Source of the DNA: Montifringilla adamsi
Lineage: Eukaryota > Chordata > Aves > Passeriformes > Passeridae
Reading direction: 5' to 3'
NCBI GenBank assembly: GCA_017590115.1
Contig: JAGGNK010012114.1
Location: 1,320,248-1,384,247, forward strand
DNA: 64,000 nucleotides
Shown one piece after another: positions 12,076-22,600 of this stretch. Under the pieces are notes generated by a model. The model had not been told where the DNA came from. It worked only from the letters and a program-made list of their open reading frames with translations, and searched no databases. The translations under genes were made by a program, and so were the position numbers. How positions within the stretch are numbered: the stretch's first letter is position 1; every line of letters starts with the position of its first letter.

Positions 12076-12708
12076 CTGTGGAGCAGAGAGGAAGCGGACA
12101 AGAAGACGTGAGACCCCCGCCCCGCCCTGGCAGGGCCGCCCCGACCCGGCTGTCGGACACACGCTCGGACACGCTGGGCCACGCGTGGGCTGTGCGCCGC
12201 GGCTGTGAGGGATCGGCGGCGGGACCGTGTGCCCGTCGCTTCCCCTGTCCGTGGCCAGGCTCGTCAGGAGAAAACCTCGTCCCGAAAAGCCCCAGGACGA
12301 GAAACGTGGTGGCCGGGGCGACAAGGCTGTCCCCCGGTGCCCTCCCCGGATCACGGGCAGGACACGGGCGGTGGCGGGCAGCCCCTCACGCCGGCTCACG
12401 GCCGAGAGCCCCCCGCCGCCCCGCAGGGTGCGCAGCTCACCCCGTCCCCGGCGCTCTCACTGTCTTCCCTTTTCACTCCCTTCCCTCTCTCCGCGGAAGC
12501 AAACGACTCTCCGCTGACAACAGGGAGGAGGAGGAGGAGGCGGAGGAAAGTTCAGTCACACGCACACACGCGCGGGTCTCTCCGGCCGCTGCTGTTTTCC
12601 ACTCGGGAGTTCGGAGGCGGAGGGCGCGGGCCGGCGGTGCCCTGCCCCGGGCCAAGGTGCTCCGCAGTGCCGGGCAAGCCGGAGAGCCCCGGGCCGGGTC
12701 TGCCTTAC
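12076..12708 (-). other. PRDM6: PRDM6 intron 1 (633 bp, GC-rich)
   Basis: Short GC-rich intron between the non-coding first exon and the first coding exon. It has a GTAAGG donor and a pyrimidine-rich acceptor (CTTCCTCTCTGCTCCACAG). Long open frames on both strands reflect base composition. Confidence 0.65.
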
Positions 12709-13060
12709 CTGAGCGGGGTGAGCGCTGCTGCACGGGCGGCGTGCGGAGCTGTCGCCTCTTCCGGGAGACTTCGAGCCGAACCACGGCCGGGAGCAAAGAT
12801 TTCTCTGGTCTTTGTCCACGCGGGAGCGGGGTGATCCTTCTCCAGGTTCCGGGGACGGAAGGGACGGCTAGCTGCGAGCCACCGGGCTCCCTCTGCTGTG
12901 GTTGCGCATCGCAGTCGCGGCCGGGCGCTCGGCTCGGCTCTGGCAGGCTCTGGGCGAGACACGTGGGTTTTACGACAGCGCAAAATACAAGTGTGCGTGG
13001 TGTGTACGAGAAGGAGGGGAGGGATCGGGAAGTTACCAGCGAGTCTGGATGCAGAGCTCT
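12709..13060 (-). other. PRDM6: PRDM6 non-coding first exon (5' UTR); 5' limit approximate
   Basis: On the minus strand the sequence CCGCTCAG followed by GTAAGG at 12709/12708 is a near-perfect splice donor, correctly placed upstream of the acceptor at 12076. As I recall, mammalian PRDM6 also begins with a non-coding exon. Only the 3' edge (12709) is supported; the 5' edge near 13060 is a guess. Confidence 0.5.
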
Positions 13061-13205
13061 TTTTTTGGCAACTTCCCCCACTTTGTTCCTTGCTCAACTT
13101 TTAAAGTGCCCCTTTCTTCCCTTCCCTCCTCCTTCCCTCCCTCCCACCCCCCAGCCTCTCTCCCTCTCTCCAGTTTCCCTCACTCCAGTTCCCCCCGCTC
13201 CCTCC

Positions 13206-13230
13206 NNNNNNNNNNNNNNNNNNNNNNNNN
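13206..13230. other. Assembly gap (25 N)
   Basis: A run of N inside a C-rich, pyrimidine-biased stretch of the PRDM6 CpG island. The true length is unknown. C-rich sequence on both sides suggests sequencing drop-out. Confidence 0.99.
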
Positions 13231-13699
13231 CCCCTCCCCCCGCCAGCTCTGATGCACAATAGCCCCGAAAAAAGCCTGGCTTTTGGCTTTTGGCTTTTAC
13301 CTTGACGGAGGGGAGCGGTGGTCCGGCTCCCTCCCGAGTGGGATCCGCGTCGCTGCGCCCACCCCAGAGCCGAGCGCCGGGAGCTCCCGATCCCGTCGAC
13401 CCAAGCGCTTCGCACCCGGCCAGCCTCCCGTTAGCTGTGCTCTTGCCTCGCTTGCTTTTTGCCCCTCGGGAATTAGGTGGATTTTAGACACCTACCCGAC
13501 GTTTCTTGATACTGTCTCAGATAGTTCGCTTAACCTGTGTGCTGGAGGACAAGCCTCCTTTTCCCCTCGGCTACCTGAGACCAGTCCCAACACAGCTGAG
13601 GGAACCCCCTGCCCCAGCGCTTCTCCTGCCTCAGACCGTGCATCCTCGAGCACCGCTAGCACGCCTCACTCCTGCTCTTTGTACTCGGTTACAGCGCAG

Positions 13700-14980
13700 T
13701 GCAAGAAGTATGCCAGAGAGAGATGCAACCTGTGGCGAGAAACTTCTCATCTCTAGTGACTTTTCGTCCCCACTCTACTTAGAAACTTGGGTTTCCCGCC
13801 CCGCTGCTCAGTTGTTGAGCTTACGTATCAGTGAGTATTTAACATGCTTGGGGCTTTTTTTCAGTTTCTTTCCTAGACTGTATGAAAAACCAGACAAGAA
13901 CTATAATCTCTTAGGTATATGGCACGTACATATTATGCCTTGCATTTAGGACAAAATGCACAAACTCTTTATTTTACCAAAACATCTCTCTAGTGTCAGA
14001 AGAGCCCTGGTAGACAGGTGTGACGCTGACACTGCATGCACAATTGCCTACAAACGTAACGTGTGAGCGTGTAAAGTGTTTTCACCATTCTCCCCACCCT
14101 GATTCTAGTTTGTTTCTTTCCCACCCTTCATTCTCGCAGAGCCTGGGAAAGCTGCTGCTGTTTAGACTTTGTCTGTGTCTAAGGCAGGACATTTTAACAC
14201 AAATTTGAACAGGGCTGGGGCAAAAAATGTTTTGACTGGAGTAATTTTGACAAGGTCATCCGTCATCTGCTGTATAGATTAATAACACCTAAATTAAAGG
14301 CAAACAAGAGGAGGAACACCCCCAGCACCCATTTTTAGGGGTTAAAAAGTTGGGTATAAAAACCTTCTTTAAGTCTTTGATCAATTCCATTATGCAATAT
14401 GTAATAATTTTCATCCCTCTCTCTCTCTCTCTCTCAATCCTCTTTCTGTAGTTCCGCAGCGCTGCCGCTCAGCTCGGGGACAGAGGTGCGGGCTGGGAGT
14501 CTGTTCCCACCGTGGCTGGCGGTCAGTGTTTGTTGGGAGCACTGACAGTGGGCGCGCTTGGTTTTCTCTGTTTTCACTGCAGTAATACAATGTCTCGTTC
14601 CTACCCAGTTGCCTCCTGGTCACAATTTTATTCCGCCCCATCCGACTCTTTAATTTTTTTTTAAAATTTTTTTATTTTTTTTACCCTTACGTGCACATCT
14701 GTGCTATGGTTGTTTTCCTTACCGGGCTTCTTTCGAAAATACTGAATTGCTTTTAGTGGTAGCAATCTGAAAAATTCGTTTTGCACTAGAAAAATGTGAT
14801 GAAGTAGAGGAAAGATCCTAACTAATGGATTTAAGTACATTGTCAATACCTGCATTTACTTGGAGTTGTTAACAGAAGTATTCCATGAGGGTTCGTATTC
14901 AGGAGTACTTCAATCTGTTGCTTTTGGCATTTTTTTTAACAGACAGAAAAGTAGCGCTTTCAGCGATCAAGGTGGCAGAA
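13700..14980. other. Upstream flank of PRDM6, no gene seen
   Basis: Mixed-composition DNA upstream of the PRDM6 first exon. It contains a (CT)9 microsatellite at 14417-14435 and an A/T-rich low-complexity piece near 14650-14690. Promoter-proximal regulatory elements are plausible but none can be named. Confidence 0.5.
14417..14435. repeat. (CT)n microsatellite
   Basis: Nine and a half CT dinucleotides without interruption. Confidence 0.95.
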
Positions 14981-14999
14981 TAAAATTTACAGACTCCCT

Positions 15000-15450
15000 T
15001 GACACTCCTGCCGAACCAAAGGAGAGGAAGAAGGAAGGCTCGCCGCCTTTGCCGGTCCTCAGGCTGGCGGTCGCAGAGAGGGAGCGGGTCCCCTCCGCAG
15101 CCCGGGCCCGCTGCTCGCTCGGTCACTCACCGGGCGGGGGCAGGGCCGGCGGGCACCCCGCGCCTCGCCATGTGGCTTGTGACCGTAGGCACAAGCAGCC
15201 CCGCTGCGTCGGGGGCGCTGGAGCCAGGCTGGGAGCGGAGGAGAGCAGGTCGGTGAGCCGGGGTCAGCGGGCGGCGGCCGCGGAGAGAGCGGCTCGCTGC
15301 CTAAAGCAGCGGCGCGTCTCTCCAGGGCAGGGGACGGCTTCTCGCCCAGCCTCCCAAAAACATCTCCGCTCCCGGCCCCTTCACTCCCTGGGGAAGGGCA
15401 GAGCTGGCAGATCCGCCAGCAGGGCTCCCAGCCCTGAACCTGCACCTCCT
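15000..15450. promoter_or_regulatory. CpG-rich island upstream of PRDM6
   Basis: High G+C with many CG dinucleotides between AT-rich flanks, 2 to 2.4 kb upstream of the PRDM6 first exon. On the minus strand an ATG in good context at 15171 runs 41 nt to a consensus GTGAGT donor after 15131. This could mark an alternative first exon or a separate transcript. No protein is recognised. Confidence 0.5.
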
Positions 15451-15979
15451 CGGGGTGGCTTTAGCCAGCCCTGACCTCTGGTCTCGCTTCCCCAGGCAGA
15501 GCGGATGGTGCGCGTCCCTTCTGCCTCCCCAGAGTTGGTCTATTTGTTACTATTTCTTGTGTTTGCTTTTGCTGAGAGTTTGGCTATTTTTTAAAAATTA
15601 TTTAAAAAAATTATTTCATTTCTTTGCTCCTGGATGTAAAGATGAGAGGGAAAAAAGAAAGGAAGCTTTAACTACTGCCATCTCCTTCCTCTTCTCTCAG
15701 GCTTTTTCATTATTTAGAGGACGAGTGCTGAAACAAATCACATTGACCGTTTAGAAGGCGATCAAACCTTTATAAAAATCCATCGCCTACGAATCGATTG
15801 GTGAATATTTGCTAGGAATTTGTTCAAAAGAAATAAATAAGGAGGGTAAGTGTATTAAATGCAAAGGGGGAACACGGTGGTGTTTTTCTTCATTGATTAA
15901 TGACCTCTAAAATAAAACAAGCGGGAAGAGGAGCCAAGATCGATAAATTAACTACCCAAATTCATCATTTTCCCTGCGC

Positions 15980-16075
15980 TTTTTTTTTTTTTTTTTTCTT
16001 TTCCTTTTTAGGGTGTTGGTTATGTTTTGTGGGATTTTCTGGTTTGTCACTTTTTTTTTTTTTTTTTTTTTTTTT
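15980..16075. repeat. Two poly-T tracts
   Basis: Eighteen T at 15980-15997 and twenty-five T at 16051-16075, separated by T/G-rich sequence. Low-complexity DNA or retroelement tail remnants. Confidence 0.9.
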
Positions 16076-16559
16076 CTTGCTTGGTTGGGTTTTGTTTTGT
16101 AAACACCACTTATGAAGGATGCTCTTCTCTTTGGAAACTCGAAGGCTTTATTTTAGGCTTGGTTTAGAAAAGGGAGCTAAACCCCTTTTAGCAAGGGATT
16201 GAATCGGGGACACCCTATCTGATTTCGTTTGACACGCAATTAAAAAGTTTGCCTTTCATATTAATTAATTCTCCTGATCTGGGGAAGACAAATGGTCGGT
16301 TACCTCTGACAGGAGTCCGATAAAGGATTCAGCAGCTTTCCTTCTTGCCCTAGGCGTCTCCTCATTCCAGTTTTAAGGTCACGAGCGGCCGAGTTAATAA
16401 TTCATTAATATAGACATTTATTCAGATGGGATTCACGGGAATTCGCGCTCTTCTACATCTCACCGTTCCCATTCCAGTTCCCCTCGAAGAGAAGAAGAGG
16501 GGGAGGAGAAGAGATAGAGGAAGGCTCTACACAATGGCTCCACACGGACCTATGTCTAC

Positions 16560-17380
16560 ACACGTGTTTAAAACGTGGTGCTCCCAACGCGAGCCCGGCC
16601 GGGGCAGCGAGCCCCGCTCAGGCGGGCGCCGCTCCCCGGGCCCGAGCGGCCGCCGGGGGCAGGGCGGCCTGGCGGCACCCCCGCCTCCCGAGCCTTTCCC
16701 GAGCCGAAACCAGGCACTGCCCCCCCCCTCTTCGGCTTCCCCGGAATCGGCAAGGGGCCGAAGAGCGGCAAGCGTCGGTGAAATTGCCCGAACAAGCCGC
16801 TGGCAGCGCGCCGCGGGGCCGGGCGCGGAGCGGGGAGCAGAGAAGGCGGCGCGGGAGCGGCCGCGGGGCCGGGGGTGTCAGAGGGGGTGTCAGTGTGGTC
16901 ACAGCCGGGGTGTCAGCGGGGGTGTCAGTGTGGTCACAGCCGGGGTGTCAGCGGGGGTGTCAGCGGGGTCACTGCCGGGGTGTCAGTGGGGCTGTTAGTG
17001 GGGATCACTGCCGGGGTGTCAGTGGGGTCACTGCCGGGGTGTCAGCGGGGGTCGCTGCCGGGATCGCGCCCGGCGGGTCGGCGGGCGGTTCAGAGTCCCG
17101 GAGGAGCCCCCGGGGGTCGCCCTCGGGGCCCGGCGGGGCGGGCGGGGGTCGCTACCGCCGCCACTGCCAGCCCCCCGGGCCCTGCCGTGTCCCTCCGAGC
17201 TGGTCGGGACGGGCGTCGGGCCCGCCGTGGGACACGGGAGACACCGCCCCGCCGCCCTCCCCGAGCTGCGGCCATCCCCGGGGCCACCCGGGGGCTGAAG
17301 GGGCTCCCCCTCGGAAGGGAAGTGTGTCCCTGCCTTGGGAGCAGGTCTTAAGAGGCTGTCCGAGGGGGTCTGCTGCGAGG
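16560..17380. promoter_or_regulatory. CpG-rich island with minisatellite, distal upstream of PRDM6
   Basis: About 0.8 kb of very GC-rich and CpG-rich DNA between AT-rich flanks, 3.5 to 4.3 kb upstream of the PRDM6 first exon. It encloses the minisatellite at 16871-17062. No exon recognised. It is possibly a distal regulatory island or a separate promoter. Confidence 0.5.
16871..17062. repeat. Degenerate GC-rich minisatellite with recurring GGTGTCAG
   Basis: Tandem array built from alternating units of about 13 and 23 bases. The first copies show a composite of roughly 36 bases, repeated, followed by more degenerate copies with GTCACTGCC in place of GTCACAGCC. The octamer GGTGTCAG occurs nine times. 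Confidence 0.9.
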
Positions 17381-17814
17381 AAGAAAGGAAAACACCTGGC
17401 CACGTGGAACTGGACGGCGATTGTTAAATGGTCTGGCAGCGGCCACGAGGCAGATGCCAGCCAGATCCGTAATGACTTTCTGCCACTATTGACCTGATAC
17501 GGATGTGAACTCGTGACCCTTGGGGAGAAATGCGCTATAGTCTATTACCAATTCCCTCAGCCACCAAATCCTCCTCACAGACAGGTTCAAATGTTTATGC
17601 CCATCAACAAAACAAACTGCTCCAAGCAAGGCACACTGCAGATGGGATGAGAAAAGGAAATCTCAGCTGCAAAGACCAAATAAAAATAAATCAAGTCATG
17701 GCATGAAGAAAGTTGCCACGACAAATTTGGGTTAATTTCATCCTACTTTCACACAGAACCCATCTGAAAGTGCTCTCAATTATTTGAGAATTATGGGTGG
17801 GGTTTTTAAATTTT

Positions 17815-17960
17815 ATTTTGGTTGTGGGTTTTTTGTTTGTTTGGTTTGGTTTGGTTTTTTTTTTTTTTTTCTTTTGGTTGGTTGGGTTTTGGTTTTTGTT
17901 GTTGTTTTTGTGGGGTTTTGTTCTTGTTTGGTTTTTTTGTTTGGTTTTTTTTTCCTTTTT
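17815..17960. repeat. T/G-rich low-complexity tract
   Basis: Long run of T interrupted by single G or GG on the plus strand, like the tract at 4291-4392. Confidence 0.85.
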
Positions 17961-18596
17961 AAACCCAAAACCAGTGTTTCATCTATAATGCAGTACTTCA
18001 AGATGCTTTTCCAGATAGGATTCTAGAACTTAAAATCCATTCTCTGGGTAATAACAAGATTAATCGACAAAATACTTTAATCCCTTCTGATATCTTTAAG
18101 CCCAGCTTTTGTAGATTTTTTGATGTTTGCAGTCTGAGTGCACACGTGTACTTCATTCAACAATTTTTTAAAAAAGTGTTTAAGGGAGCAGTCCAAAAGG
18201 CAGACCTCCTTTGAAATCCCTGATGTCAATCCTTCCAAAATCAAGTGACTCAACATTTTGAATGCAACTCTGGGTGGCTACATCAAGCAGCAAAGCAGTC
18301 TGGAGAGTTTTCCTTTACTTTATCTAAAAATAGCTCTCAGAAATACAGAATCTATTAAACATGATTGTTTGCATGTGACATAAGAATGATAAGGTCTGGA
18401 CAAAACTGCCATAATGTTTGCAGAAATAAATTGAGATTATGGGGTTTCTTTCCAATTTTGGTGCAGGATTGTAATCGTGACTCAATATTTTGGACAGAAA
18501 AACCTCACATCCTCTGTTTTCCATTTTAGTACTTTTACAAAACATTTGCTTTTATAACAGATTTCTCCAGGCCTGAACTCTAGTAGTTTGTTTAGG

Positions 18597-18676
18597 TGGG
18601 TTTTTTTTTAGGAGGGAGAGGGGTTGGGGTTTTTTGGGGCTTTTTTTGTTGGTTTTCAGTGTTTTATTAGGGTTTG

Positions 18677-18716
<40 letters not shown>

Positions 18717-18740
18717 TTGTTTTTTTTTGTTTTTTCCTTT
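18597..18740. repeat. T/G-rich tract with long poly-T
   Basis: T-rich, G-interrupted tract with an uninterrupted poly-T of about 37 bases in its centre. Length is likely unstable. Confidence 0.9.
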
Positions 18741-19044
18741 ATAAGTCACCACTGAATCTATTGATGGGGAAAGGAAAAGATTGACAGCCCCAGGCAACAA
18801 GAGTTCAAAGAAGGGATTGCATCTTCCTTTGCTTTGTGCACCGCATGGTAAAAGGTTGCAGGTACAATTCTGGAGTATCTGCCCTGCCAGTGTTCACTGT
18901 TTCTTACTGGTCTAGGTCTGGTAGATGATCTTTTGCTTAAATAAGACCATGTGTCAAACTAACTTCAGCAAGTTAGATTCTTGAATACAATTGTTCATTC
19001 TGACAGCATTATTTAGGAATAGCCATCTTGGAGTTTATGTTTTA

Positions 19045-19600
19045 CTCCCAGCCAGCAGCTACTTGCTCCTCCCCCACCAGGGGGATCAAGGAGAGAATAG
19101 GAAGGGTAAAAGCCAGAAAACTCATGTTTTGGGATAACAGCAGGCTGATAGGGAAAGGAAAAGAAGGAAAGAAAAATAAGGAAAGAAAAATAAGGAATTC
19201 ACTGATTCCCATGGGCAGATATCTCCACGAGAGCAGGACACATAAAGGTGACTTGGGAAGACAAACACCATCACTGCAAGAACACATGTTCTTCTGCCCC
19301 CACTGTATGTCCTGAGCATGGTATCTCATGGTCTGCAAATCCCTTTGGTCAGTTGGGGTCACCTGTCCCAGCTGTGTTATCTCCCAGTCTCCCATGCACC
19401 ACCAACTTCCTCGCCACCATGGAAGTGCAAACAGCAGAAAAGGCCTTGGTTCTGTGTAAGCCCTGCTGAGCAATAACAAAAACATCTCTGGATCATCAAC
19501 CCTGTGTTCAGCACAAATCCAAAACACAGCCCCATACCGGCCACTGTGAAGAAAATTACCCCAGCCAAACCCAGAACACTGGCCAAGTTTTGTGCATAGA
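19045..19600. mobile_element. Avian ERV-type LTR remnant
   Basis: The order of segments matches a common bird endogenous retroviral LTR (probably an ERVL-class LTR) as I remember it. There is a CTCCTCCCCCACCAGGGGGA block, AGAAAACTCATG near GGGATAACAG, a purine-rich AAGGAAAG stretch, CCCTTTGGTCAGTTGGGGTC, a CAGCTGTGTTATCTCCCAG segment, and a tail with AATCCAAAACACAGCCCCAT then AAGAAAATTACC. No viral coding sequence is seen beside it, so it is probably a degraded solo LTR. Strand and exact limits are uncertain. Confidence 0.6.
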
Positions 19601-22600
19601 GAAGGAACTGGGGAGAGGGTAATAGTCCTGGAAGAGCTGCTAATGAGTACCATGCGTGCTGTGAAAAATGTCTGGTCACAGCGTTAGCACCAAGTAGAAA
19701 ATTTTACGCCTACAACATTATTGCTAGATGGCACCTCATGAGCAATGGGGTTTTGTAGGTAAATGAATAAAACTGAATATTATATGAATTCTCAAGGAAT
19801 ATCTAAATCAAGAACTGAAATACCTAAGTAACTACAGTAGAGTACTTGCTATTCCACTACAGTTGCTCTAGATCAGTTTCCAATGCTTTACCAGACAAAT
19901 GTTTGTTTCAGTTCTTCATGTGGTTCTTAAATATTTCCCATAAATTTGTCTAGAACTATAGAAGTCCAAAACTGACTCCAGAAACACAGGTGTTAAAAAA
20001 AAAAAGAAAAAAAAGACATAGATAAAGGTTTTCAATAGAGGGCGAGCATACTGAAGCTGGCAATTTTCTGCAGCAATATTTACATTCTAACATCTCTAGT
20101 GTGAATTATTAAAAGCAAGGAGCCAAAACTAAAACAGCTGATGTATGGAAATATATGGAATGACTACACACTTCAGGTGTTGCCTACGTAAGTACCTCAT
20201 TGTGAAGTCCTGAACTCTTCCCGTCTGACTAACAAGAATCAGTTTTTCTAGATTCCTGTTTGGCTTCTGACAACCAGACTGGCCTTGTTATTTCACCTTG
20301 TGCACCTGAGCTAAATGTATTCTGGCAGCTAACCCCTTGATCAAAAAAAAACCAAGTAGGCTTTCTGTAGCTTATCACAGGTACTTAGCCTCCATCCTGC
20401 TGAACTGATATTAAAAAAAATAGACAACCCTAAATGGCAAAGCTCTAGAGACACATGATTTTGTGAACTGTTCCATATTTTGGCTGGAAGAGGTTAGGTA
20501 TTCTGCTACACTGGCAGTGCAAGCACAGATTTTGGGTTTAGAAAGGAGAGAAAGCATAGACTGAAAGACTTTGGTTACTGAGTTCAGTACACTGAAATTG
20601 CAATCAACCGCAGAACAGCTGTTAAGCCCAAAAGAAGTTAAAAATAAATAATTTCTTTCTACTGTATGCTGTAAGAGCTCTACCCTCTCCTTCTTTCCCT
20701 GAAAATACTCAATAACAGTAGAAAAGACAGGAAAGAAACCCCATAAAACTTCACAATACACTGTGCCATAAGTAAAGAAATTGAACGACAAGTGGTGCTA
20801 TGGACCTCTGCACTGAGACAAGACTTGATCAAGTGGAAATGTCCAAGGGACCTTTGAAAATTAATACCCCACAGAGAACAGAGGAAATAAAAATGTCAAA
20901 GTGAAATGATCAGGTATATTTTATATACTTAGAAACTTATATTTGATCACTTAAAACCATAAACCCTCCAAGACATTTAGCACATCAGTGCACTTTCATC
21001 AATTCCTGATATTTGAAAGAAAGATAAACACAAATAATTTATCAGAACATGACTTTGTATCAAGAAAAAATAGAAAAAGCCTTGATGTAAAGCATGCTAT
21101 GGTCGTGTATAAAGATCCAATGGAAAAAAAAATGGGGTGAGGGTCAGTCTATAGCAGCTGGGATCAGGCAACACCTGTCCTGGCATTTTGGAGTAACCAC
21201 TGAGGGGGAAAAAAAGGGCCAAGAGTCAAACAACAAGCAATAAAGCTCCATCTAACTTTTTGACAGCAAACGATGCAGGAAAGCCTCAGAGGCTCAGCAG
21301 CAGTTATCTGCACCCCTGCTGGGCACCCTGTCTACAGAACAGCTAGAGGCCAGCAGGGCAGGAGGAACTTGACCGGAATGTGAGGACTCGGGTAGCACGC
21401 TGCTCCATGTGGAGCCTGGGTGAAGCACCATGGACAAAAGTTTCAGCTTTGCTTGACAACCACTGTAGACAAACCTCAGCTATTAGAGCCACAGGCTAAA
21501 CCCTGTTACTTTGCAAGAACATGACACATCCCTCACGGCCACTGTGGTCACAAGACCTCAGTCCCATCCTAAAGCCAAGAGCTAACCCTGGAATGCTGTT
21601 CCTCCCACGCTCCATTTCTGGCATGCAAACCTCCAGGAACATGTATGGGATATCTCCTTCCACTTAATCCCAAGAGGATCACCACTGCTTCTCCTGTTCC
21701 AGTGAAAGAAACTCGTTGCAGGTACATTGTCCTGATCTTCATGATAGCAGAGCCTGGAGGTTCTTGGAGTTTGCAAACTGTGAGATTTGTTTTCCTGACA
21801 CTCTTTTATGTCAGTTATTTAATTTAAAGTATGAGAAAGTGCACTTTAAGACAGGTTCAACAGTTATTATGGAAACTTATAGGACAACACATGAGTAGTA
21901 AGGTACAGGTGTTTGTTATGTTGGTAACTTAACCAAAGTATTATACTTTCACCTTGAAATTCATTCTTAGAGCATAAGAGGCTATTGTCCTGAAATAACT
22001 ATATCACATTTCTTCTGGAGCTTACAATCTGCAGACAGCATTATGAAAAGGAGTCACATCCTTATTCAGTCCATGCCAGCCAGATTGAAGCAAATTACCC
22101 TCAGAGGCAGATTAATGTGAAAGGGACCTCCTACATTGTTTGTTCTGCTGGTTGAACATGTAAGTTTTAGCTGTCAGGCGAAAAAAAAAAAACCTAAAAA
22201 ACTATAAAAAGTTGGTAAATTCTTCTCAGCTGTGTGGAAGAGAAAGTCTCTGTGTATGGTCTTTGTGTGACACTGAAGGCCATGAGAATTTGCAAAATGA
22301 CCTCTACTGCTATACAGAAAGGTGTTTGGGATCTATTTAAAATTTCCTTTTCTACCAAATGCTCTACTAAGAGCATCTCTCTACTGAGAGAATGTACTTA
22401 GTGTTAAACTTGAAAATCAGTTTACTGTTACCATATTTTAAGCTAATTAGTCATATAAATGCATTAAGATTTTATTGTAAATTCCTAGTAGGAGTATGGT
22501 TTTCACTAGAGCATTTATAAATTTTAAATTTCTCTAAAGTTAAGAACTCAGCCTGTTATATTTATATTTCCAGGGAATGTAAGGTAGTGAAAGTCATGCT

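Larger units (their letters stand above)
11100..13700 (-). promoter_or_regulatory. PRDM6: PRDM6 promoter and first-exon CpG island
   Basis: Dense G+C and CpG from before the first coding exon to beyond the non-coding first exon, interrupted by a 25-N gap at 13206-13230. Transcription on the minus strand must start above the splice donor at 12709. A TTTAAAAG-like motif on the minus strand near 13104-13097 is a possible but weak core-promoter element. The transcription start cannot be fixed from sequence alone. Confidence 0.75.
17380..19040. other. Intergenic AT-rich DNA with T-rich low complexity
   Basis: Intergenic sequence with T/G-rich tracts at about 17815-17960 and 18597-18740, the latter including about 37 consecutive T at 18679-18715. 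Nothing gene-like seen. Confidence 0.6.

Noticed and set aside
11561..12208. Plus-strand open frames over the PRDM6 coding exon
   Set aside because: Shadow frames of the PRDM6 first coding exon; acidic and Arg-rich runs are the antisense of its Ser and Gly repeats.
12078..13262. Plus-strand open frame of nearly 400 codons opposite the PRDM6 promoter
   Set aside because: It is antisense to PRDM6 intron 1 and exon 1, is driven by GC composition, and runs through an N gap.
16426..17497. Plus-strand open frames with Gly-Val-Ser repeats
   Set aside because: Generated by the GGTGTCAG minisatellite and CpG island; no domain and no splice structure.
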